Positions 56,801 through 64,000 of a stretch of 64,000 bases of DNA are shown in pieces. Source of the DNA: Liolophura sinensis (lineage: Eukaryota; Mollusca; Polyplacophora; Chitonida; Chitonidae); the NCBI RefSeq assembly GCF_032854445.1, contig NC_088295.1:30622470-30686469 (forward strand), read 5' to 3'. The notes under the pieces were generated by a model that saw nothing but the letters and a program-made list of their open reading frames with translations, was not told the DNA's origin and searched no databases. Numbering within the stretch: the stretch's first letter is position 1; every line of letters begins with the position of its first letter. The translations under genes and the position numbers were made by a program.

Positions 56801-59800
56801 TGTACATATTATGAATCTTCTGAGAATGTACATGTACTGGATTAAAAAAAAAAGTTTTTGCGTAGGCGTATGTGATTAGGAACTAAAAAGAAGAATGACT
56901 TGTTTTTGTTTTTCTATTGGCCCAGTTTTAAACAAATAAGCCTAATATCAGGGTTGTTGATGTACGTATTAGCCCAAGTCTGCAAAAAAGCTGAATTATT
57001 GGTCTGTGCTGGTGTAGGCGGTAACCCATGTCTGACAAATCCTGACTTCTGAGTGTTATGGTTGTGTTTTTGAATCATTATTAAGGCACACAGATGTTAA
57101 CGACAAAATATTTAGTTCCGTTGATACTTAATCTGATTAAAAACTTTTGTTTAGCATTGCTTGTAACCTCTGATACATTTAAAACCGCTGCTGAGTAGGA
57201 CTACCTTCATTCAGTAATGCAGCCAGGTTGTACCATAAACAGTCATCAAATCGGTGCAGGCCTCTTAGACGGGATCGATCTATTCCGGAGTAATACAGAT
57301 GGAATTTTTCCACGGTGGCGACCAGAAGGGTGATGAGTGGTAACGCGCACGTGACGCACACCACAATCGTCCACTCCAGAGGGGCGATTAGTATCTTCCA
57401 TTTCTCTAACGCTTTGTCCGGTTTCTTCACCAAGAGAGTCGTGTAGTCGTTGTAAAATGGGTGAATGAAGTCCATGACTTCCTCGCGTTCTTGCTGTATG
57501 GATATGGCACCAATCATCACATCTACTTCCTGTGGCCAGAATCCAGAATAAAAATACATCGTCACTTTCGTACGGACTGACGTTGAGAGGAGTTTTAACT
57601 TGAGTGTATTTAAATGCGAAAGTGACGTAACGCTTGTGATATAACTGAATTGAATGTAAAATGAGTTGCATATATCAGAAGACGTGTTGAGCTAAATCTG
57701 AATTATCACAATAGTTACATATTTTAAACAATATTTAAAATTTATTAGATCACATTTACTAGAAGGAAAGACCAAATTCGAACACGAAGACATTTATTAA
57801 ATATGCATCACATCCTCTTTAGTTCTTAGTTTTATGTATCTGATGAATGTTTTTAAGAATACATCACTTATATGACAGTGGCTAGTATTTTGATCCACTG
57901 CATGTAAGTATGTGAGCTGAATGGTGATAAGGGCAATAGTCTACCCAACTATTAGGGTAGGGTCCCCAACCCACCCTACCCCACTCCTCGCTTACACTTT
58001 CCAGAACACAGAGTTTTCCCCAAAATGATAAAAATAATGACACGGACCCTGTTAGCCAGCTGAGCGATCATACCAGTCCAATTTCCGGATGAGGCCTTTA
58101 ATCCCCATTGGTCGTCTGGAGGCTCAACGATTATATAGCTGTGAAGTAAAGAAGTACATTTCTTCACAGTGATCAGAAAGGTACTTCTGTAACCGAGATG
58201 AACATACGACGGCAGAATATTTAATTTAATTCTGTGAGCTAAAACTTAAAGGAGAAGAAAACATACAAATGATGCCAAAAGATAAAAGAGCGTCAAAACT
58301 TATTTGCGAATATGATTTTTAATATTTTTTTTGGATTTTTTTTCACGAGAAAAGGGTATTTGAAAATACTTTTGTATAGTGGGTATTTGGGACCAACTTT
58401 TGGTATTTATCGATGTTGCATAATAGTGTTCTAAATAAGGATGTGATGCTTGTCTATTAAATTTATTTGAATGTAAATTTGTTGTTTTTTTCGAAATATA
58501 TGCATTTAACCCAAATTATGATAATATTTATGAACATATTAAAAATATAAATATGATCTAAATTGAGGTTTTTAATTCATTTGTTAGCCGAAAAGAACAA
58601 ATTCCAGTGCCAAAATATTTATTAAACCTGTGTTACATCCTCATTTATGACATTATCAAACAAAGACTATAAATACCAAAAGATGGTCCCAAATACCCAC
58701 CATACAAAAATTATTTTCAAGTGTCTTTTTCTACTTGAGGAAAAATCGGAAAAAAAATATTGAAGACCACAGTTAGGAATAACTTTTCGCACTTTTTCAT
58801 CTGGACTTCATGTCATTTTTATGTTTTCTCCACCTTTAATATAAATGTTAAGGATTGTTACAAATTGTGTGATATAAAGATACGTCACAATAGCGCTCAC
58901 ATTAACGTTTCTCGCATACAGTTGGTACCAGCTCCATATAATAATTATTGGACCAGAAAGTTCCGTTTTGCATCCACATGATGATTTATCAGAATTAGAA
59001 TAATTTGTAAACTTCAGGAGAGTAAGGAGATGAAATTTACCTGAAGTTTAACCTAAACGACATTTCGTCCATGATGTCCATACAAATTCCTTTAAAGTGA
59101 ATTTTGCCGTCAATTTTCTGTTTTATTGTAAACGGCGACCACTGAAACAGACATAAGAAAAGGACCATACTATATAAAAGGAAAACAAATTCAAAACATT
59201 CAGCAGCACAGGAGAATAATACTGGCTCGAAAGCCTTATTTATAATGTGATTTGGACTGATTAAAGGAAAGTTCAACAGACATGTCAAATGGAATAAAAT
59301 GACTACCTCTTTAGTCGTAAGTATCAGAGTGGCATTGTTAAGCCCATTCTTGACATTTGGAAAAATGTCGTCATAAACGGTGATTGGCTGCTGTGTTGAC
59401 CACGTGACAACGGTACCAAACTGTCTGCCAGCCTTTTGCCAGTATGAGGTCATTACTTCATACGTCACTACATCTGTCGAGTTCATTTCTGATAACATCT
59501 CCAGCCCAGCCTGTAATAAAAAAAGGATACATTGTGGATGGAAATAATTACTTTTATGACTTCAAACATGACAACACATAAAGCGTTTCTACTTACAGAA
59601 GTCTCTAAAATCCAAAACGTCTTCAGTACGTCCTGATTGCCAGAAAATGCGTCGCCTTGGTTTCCAACCTCACTTCAGAATGTTTTCGCTCACGGATAAA
59701 ACTAAAAACTGCTAGCTCATCATTATTACCGACGCTCCTGACGGTTAAAAAAGTAACTTATCTTTCAGCAGGAACTACTCAAAAATGGTGGCCAATCTAG

Positions 59801-62800
59801 GTTGTTTTGAACATGTTTTACAGAAACGGGCAAGCTGCAAGTGGTAGTATGGCATGACACCTCGCGAATATTTGGAGGATATATCTTTATAGGGTTGAAG
59901 CTGACAAATATAATATATATATAAATATTATAAGGATAATCAATGTGCGTAACTTTTATTGGAAGGTAAGGCAATTTGGTTCTTTGATTGTCAGTTCTCC
60001 GTATATTTTACTTACATGCACCTTCCGTTTTAAAATGGATATGTTGCTAACGTTTCCGATTTTTGGTTCCAGACAAGTGACACATATATCCTCTGATAAG
60101 ACAAGCCAGCGTGACATGAGCCCCACCTTCACAAGCACGCCGTCATAGCGGGTAAACGAGTTCATCTACAACAAAAGCAAGGGAGATCAATGCTGCTTTA
60201 GACCAACTTTTTTATAATCTTTTTAGAACAGGGCCTTTTCTGTCATTTGTGCTCTTATTTTTAAACTGATTTTCTTTATCCACTGCTGTGCTGCGAAAGA
60301 ACGGGCGGTCTCTTTTATCCTCTTAAATGTGTCCGGTGCTTACGAATGTGCTACAATATTAGGTTATTGTGAAGTGTTTTGTACATTATTGATTAGTAAT
60401 GTACAAGTCCATATTGTGTTGAAAATCCGTACTGAACGAGTCAAGTCCAATGCGTTGTGTTGAAAATCCGTACTGAACGAGTGGAGTACAATGTGTTGTG
60501 TTGAAAATCCGTAATGAACGAGTGAAGTACAATGTGATGTTTTGAAAATCCGTACTGAACGAGTCAAGTCCAATGTGTTGTGTTGAAAATCAGTACTGAA
60601 CGAGTGGAGTACAATGTGATGATTTGAAAATCCGTACTGAACGAGTGGAGTACAATGTGATGATTTGAAAATCAGTACTGAACGAGTGGAGTCCAATGTG
60701 TTGTGTTGAAAATCCGCACTGAACGAGTGGAGTCCAATGTGTTGTGTTGAAAATCCGTACTGAACGAGTGGAGCCCAATGTGTTGTGTTCAAAATCGGTA
60801 TAGGACGAATCCAAGTGTGGATCTATAACAGAACATGAACAACATAGTACTCCTCCTACTGCTAATAAAATACCATAAGGACAAACACCACACCTGCTGT
60901 AAATGTACATGCTATGCTCTTATTACGACATTACTCCTTCTGTAATGTACCCAGTACAACCACAACCACGGAGTTACTGTACTTGCTACAACCACAAATG
61001 TTATACACCTTTCTAATAAAGAACGAGCTACAACCACTAATGTCAGTCTTTTAGACCTACTGCTGATGTGTATACTACAATCACAAATGTTACTCCTCCT
61101 ACGGCCAGTAGGAGGTGTTACTTCTTCTGCTCATTTAGTTAAGGGACGCCATACAACCATAAATGCTAATCCGTTTCGTAAGACTTACAGTGTACTTCGC
61201 CTGTCGCAAATACAATACAACTGCTAGCTATCACAACCATAAATCTTGTCCCCACTGTTACTAATACTTTTGTTCATTCACCAAACGAAACACTCCTTCT
61301 GAGGGCTACATCCGTAAACAACAAGCGGGTTAGACTTGTACTAAGCCCCTTATCTACATCTATGTTGATACCAATCCACTTATTTAGATTTGTGCCGGTA
61401 CCAACGCCCCTTATATAGATTTGTGCTGGTACTAATTCCTTTATGTAGATTTGTGATGGTACCATCGTCCATTATCTTGATGTGTGCTGGTGCCAATCGC
61501 CCATATTTGCAGTGTAGATTTATGCTGGTAGCAATTACCTTATCTAGATTTGTGTTGGTACCAACCCCCTTATCTAGATTTGTGCTGGTGCCAACCCCAT
61601 TGTCTAGATTTGTATTGACACCAGTCTCTTTATGTAGGTTTGTGCTGGTACCATCGTCCATTATCTTGATTTGTGCTTGTGCCAATCGCCCATATTTGCA
61701 GTGTAGATTTATGCTGGTAGCAATTACCTTATCTGGATTTGTGCTGGTACTCGTAACCCAACACCCCCACCCAACTCCTCCTTTTTTAGATTTGTGCTGG
61801 TACCAACGTCCATTGCCTGCATTTGCTCTGATAATTTATCTACATTTGTGCTGGTGCCAGCCCCTTATCTAGATTTGTGCTGGTATCACCCGTGTTATCT
61901 AGAGTTGTACTGGTACCAACCGATTATCTATATCTGTGCAGGTACCATCCCTCTTACCTAGATTTGTGCTGATACCATCCCCCTTATCAAGATTTGTACA
62001 GGTACCAGCCCCTTATCTAGAGTTGTGCTGGAAGTTACCTCATATCTAGATTTGTACTGGTACCAATGTCCCTTATCTAGATTTGTACTGGTACCATTCC
62101 TCTCATCTAGATTTGTGCTCATACCAACGTTCCCTATCCAGATTTGTGCTTGTACCATTATCCTTACCTAGATTTGTACTGGTACCATCCCCCTTATCTA
62201 GATTTGTGCTTATACCATTGTTCTTACCTAGAATTTTTACTGGTAGCATTTCCCCTTAACTAGATTTGTACTGGTACGAATGTCCCTTATCTAGATTTGT
62301 ACTGGTACAATCCCTCTTATCTAGATTTGGACTGATAAGAGGGTATTAACCCGTTACTTAGATTTGTACTGGTACCAAACCCATTATCTAGATTTGTGCT
62401 GATACCAATGTCCCGTATCTAGATTTGTGCTAGCACCAACGCCTCTTATTCAGATTTGTGCTGCTACCACATCCCCCTGCTAGATTTGTGCCAGCACCAA
62501 CGCCTCTTATTCAGATTTGTGCTGCTACCACATCCCCCTGCCAGATTTGTGCCAGCACCAACGCCTCTTATTCAGATTTGTGCTGCTACCACATCCCCCT
62601 CCCCCATATCTAGATTTGCTGCTGCTTTTCCCCTTATCTAGATTTGTGCTGGTGCTAACGCCACCTATCGAGACTTGTGCTTCCCCTCCAGCCATACGTG
62701 GGAAGGTTTGTCGTATAAGTGAAATATTCCAGAGTACGGCGAAAAACACTCATAAAATAAACAAATAAATAAATAAAATATTTACATTTCTGATGGTACC

Positions 62801-63377
62801 AGCGCCCTTATCTAGTTTTGTGTTGGTGCCAGCGCCCATTGAACAGATTTGCATTGGTACCCACGCCAATTATCTAGATTTGTTCTGGTATCAATCCCCG
62901 TTATCTAGATTTGTGCAACGTTTCTCCTCAATATTTGTGCTGGTACCAACCTCATTTATTTAGATTTGTGTTGGTACAAACGCTCTTTATCTAGATTTGT
63001 GCTGGTACCAACCCCGCTCCCTTATTTAAACTTGTGCTGGTGCCAACGTCCATTATCTAGATTTGTGATGGTACCAACCCCCTTATTATTATTATAATAC
63101 ATTATAATATCTGTATAGCCATTTGTAAGAGAATTTCAAAAGAAATCTTTGTATGGTATATTTTACCTGTCCGCTACACGGACACGAACCTTCAAGAGTA
63201 TGTTTTCCAGCGTCGCCTGATTTGCAAGCAGGACAAAGTTGATGCCACTGTTCCTCATGGAGTAGTAACAAGTAGTCATAGTGCTGATCAAGTCTGTTTC
63301 TGTGCCGATCAGTGTATGAAGCCAGAATTTTATCCCATTCTTGGATAACCCCCTTGTCAGCACATTCGTCTTGGATA
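53639..63377 (-). CDS. Ionotropic glutamate receptor subunit (5' part outside window)
   Basis: Nine exons with matching phases encode about 592 C-terminal residues of a ligand-gated cation channel subunit of the plasma membrane. Order: end of the amino-terminal domain (FVLLANQATLENILLK, then SRWLVLSED); S1 half of the ligand domain (HFKGICMDIMDEMSFRLNF, WTGMIAQLANREVDVMIG, REEVMDFIHPF); M1 (LEWTIVVCVTCALPLITLLV); pore loop (CLWYNLAALLNEGG); M3 (ASWWLFTMVIVASYTSTLTA); S2 (GTYGSYMFMLF, GIGLQQDSPYKELF); M4 (GGYLVLGIGIGSALITFILE); and a short tail ending CKCPTCKS. The ligand-binding Arg (QEREEV) is kept, but the usual Pro-Leu-Thr before it is AIS and the GST motif is GSY. The pore Q/R/N site is Asn and SYTANLAAF is SYTSTLTAA. 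Not a canonical AMPA, kainate or NMDA subunit. Confidence 0.92.
54768..55033 (-). CDS. Receptor exon: S2 domain
   Basis: 266 nt; KSENEIYKKLWNGIQRFWKE, then AGGYVYLNDKS, CTLAMGKQEF, FGIGLQQDSPYKELFDH. At the position of the AMPA-type S2 Glu (family FLLEST) the chain reads YLNDKS, so that ligand contact is Asn or Asp. Donor CA/GTAAGT. Confidence 0.93.
55769..55986 (-). CDS. Receptor exon: M3 gate and start of S2
   Basis: 218 nt; GQHSPKDQASRTLVASWW, then M3 with SYTSTLTAAL, AVEKTELPFNTIEEMVEQ and GGTYGSYMFMLFP. Acceptor TATTTTCAG, donor CCG/GTGAGC. Confidence 0.95.
56229..56490. repeat. Degenerate GGTT/GGTC-rich tandem repeat (receptor intron)
   Basis: Built on words such as GTCGGTTGGT, CGTCCGTCAGTAGGTCGGTT (twice, about 60 bp apart) and then GGACGGACGGAC. 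The short open frames on both strands are artefacts. Confidence 0.75.
57205..57529 (-). CDS. Receptor exon: S1 end, M1, pore loop
   Basis: 325 nt; EVDVMIGAISIQQEREEVMD, PFYNDYTTLLVKKPD, M1, then FDDCLWYNLAALLNEG with Asn at the pore apex site. Donor GAAG/GTAGTC. Confidence 0.95.
58048..58138 (-). CDS. Receptor exon: S1 WTGM region
   Basis: 91 nt; YIIVEPPDDQWGLKASSGNW, TGMIAQLANR. Acceptor TTTACTTCACAG. The donor AGG/GTCCGT is weak but is the only one that gives ANR-EVDVMIG in frame. Confidence 0.92.
58246..58839. mobile_element. MITE with long inverted repeats and TTAA target duplication
   Basis: 594 bp including TTAA at each end (58246-58249 and 58836-58839). Just inside, AGGAGAAGAAAACATA faces, in reverse, AGGTGGAGAAAACATA. 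The arms stay similar for about 230 bp, sharing AATATTTTTTTT, TATTTGAAAATA and GTGGGTATTTGGGACCA. There is no transposase. TTAA is the piggyBac target, but the termini are not the usual CCC. It lies in the intron between the receptor exons at 58048 and 59041. Confidence 0.82.
59041..59141 (-). CDS. Receptor exon: S1 start
   Basis: 101 nt; WSPFTIKQKIDGKIHFKGIC, MDIMDEMSFRLNF. Acceptor GTCTGTTTCAG, donor TTCAG/GTAAAT. Confidence 0.93.
59307..59510 (-). CDS. Receptor exon: amino-terminal domain to S1 linker
   Basis: 68 codons; AGLEMLSEMNSTDVVTYEVM, WQKAGRQFGTVVTWSTQQPI and ATLILTTKE leading into WSPF. Acceptor TTTTTTTATTACAG, donor GAG/GTAGTC. Confidence 0.88.
60016..60165 (-). CDS. Receptor exon: amino-terminal domain
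   Basis: 50 codons; MNSFTRYDGVLVKV, LMSRWLVLSEDICVTCLEPK, NVSNISILKRKVH. Acceptor TTTTGTTGTAG, donor CAT/GTAAGT. An alternative donor AAG/GTGCAT would drop two residues. Confidence 0.8.
60405..60815. repeat. 41-bp minisatellite (receptor intron)
   Basis: About ten copies of GAAAATCCGTACTGAACGAG + TGGAGTCCAATGTGTTGTGTT. Copies start at 60421, 60462 and 60503. Two sub-variants alternate (TGTTGTGTT versus TGATGTTTT/TGATGATTT). 41 is not a multiple of three, so the 142-codon minus-strand frame shows a 41-residue period and is not a gene. Confidence 0.95.
61370..63090. repeat. 28-30-bp minisatellite, about 1.7 kb (receptor intron)
   Basis: Some 55-60 imperfect units of CCCTTATCTAGATTTGTGCT + GGTACCAAC, with variable length and local higher-order blocks. 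One is a near-exact ~60-bp triplet near 62440-62600 (AACGCCTCTTATTCAGATTT, GTGCTGCTACCACATCCCCC). A SINE interrupts it. Open frames on both strands are artefacts. Confidence 0.95.
62685..62780 (+). repeat. SINE family A inserted in the minisatellite
   Basis: CCAGCCATACGTGGGAAGG, TCGTATAAGTGAAATATTCC, GAGTACGGCGAAAAACAC, then (AAATA)n. An internal deletion joins the 'GGGAAGGT' block directly to the 'GTCGTATAAG' block. Confidence 0.85.
63190..63377 (-). CDS. Receptor exon: amino-terminal domain (frame inferred)
   Basis: In the frame chosen, 62 codons read SKTNVLTRGLSKNGIKFW, then YYSMRNSGINFVLLANQATL and ENILLK, which fits the 'sg..fvll.....t..il..a' pattern of this domain. Donor AAG/GTTCGT keeps phase 0 with the next exon. 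A second open frame (Cys/His-rich) with the stronger donor GGACAG/GTAAAA also joins in phase; I prefer the first on family resemblance. The first two bases complete a codon from an exon outside the window. Confidence 0.6.
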
Positions 63378-64000
63378 CTAGACATAAAAATCACGGGAAG
63401 GAAAATATTAACACGATAGTAAACTAATCAGTTCAGGAGGATTCAGTTCAAATGAGCCGAAATAGTGAGTCAAAATGAGTCTTTAGTTTTCCGGAGTTGC
63501 ACTGCTCGTGCAGAAAACTAATTATTATATTATTTTCACGTTTTACTGTAAATTGTGGTTTATAATGTTACTAAGCCTCAAAAGTTACGACATTCGGGGG
63601 ATTCACCAGATTGTGCAGAAAGGGCCCATTTTATTCCATTAATCAGTAAATACAAAAAAAAAACTGAATTGCCGAATCACAAGAATGGTGATCGACGGAA
63701 GAGAATACTAGTAGGTAACAAACTCATATGGATTTGATCTTTATGCATCCCAGTAAGCAATTAATGATATTGTTTTAGAGATAAATCATAAGACACTTCT
63801 AACTAAAAACGATTGTGTACAAATTTGCACATTCACAATGACATCTTTATGAGGTCACTAGTTCACAGTAGTTTTTATAGAGTAGTAGGCCACCCCCAAA
63901 GACATTTTTGTAACAAACTAGGGCGATCCAATGATTACTGACAACAGTAATTAAACATGCCTGCAGTCTCGTTCTCCAACAGGGGTCACTCAAATGTTTT
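63378..64000. other. Upstream intron of the receptor gene
   Basis: No exon recognised. The reading frame at 63377 requires at least one more upstream exon, beyond the window or too short to see here. Confidence 0.5.

Noticed and set aside
60364..60792. 142-codon minus-strand open frame with 41-residue period
   Set aside because: Produced by a 41-bp tandem array inside the receptor intron; no splice or family support.
61390..61872. 160-codon plus-strand open frame
   Set aside because: A reading of the 28-30-bp minisatellite.

Overview
The window is nuclear DNA from an animal. It is AT-rich, has no operons, and its genes are split by GT-AG introns. The densest repeats are tRNA-derived SINEs with (TAAA)n or (CACT)n tails and the 3' motif GTATAAGTGAAATATTCTTGAG. 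I know this motif from bivalve and gastropod DNA, so I infer a mollusc; the species cannot be fixed from the sequence.

Four protein genes can be rebuilt exon by exon, and all are in the right half. (1) eL42 (RPL36A/RPL44) lies on the minus strand at 24597-28978, with a candidate first exon near 30666. The spliced product is 106 residues. (2) SMAP (small acidic protein, C11orf58 family) lies on the plus strand at 31002-35114, with four exons and 195 residues. (3) STK33 (serine/threonine kinase 33) lies on the minus strand at 38569-47214, with eleven coding exons and 468 residues, including a 57-nt exon in the tail. (4) An ionotropic glutamate receptor subunit lies on the minus strand at 53639-63377. 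Nine exons cover the end of the amino-terminal domain, the ligand-binding domain, the pore and the last membrane helix. Its 5' end is outside the window.

Layout: 1-24500 has no gene I can identify. It holds SINE copies, a 44-bp tandem array (11230-11608), a 24/26-bp minisatellite (15340-16190) whose long open frames are repeat artefacts, a three-copy unnamed dispersed repeat, and one promoter-like patch with a possible exon (6500-7260). eL42 and SMAP are head to head across a short shared promoter region. SMAP and STK33 converge. STK33 is followed by a 389-bp TA-flanked inverted-repeat element. The receptor introns hold two minisatellites and a 594-bp TTAA-flanked inverted-repeat element.

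The four genes do not form a pathway: translation, an abundant small nuclear-type protein, a signalling kinase and a ligand-gated channel. The most notable items are the receptor, which has an Asn at the pore selectivity site, an altered M3 motif and altered ligand contacts; the two inverted-repeat elements with clean target duplications; a SINE inserted inside an older copy of itself; and the SMAP-STK33 adjacency, since both human orthologues are on chromosome arm 11p15.
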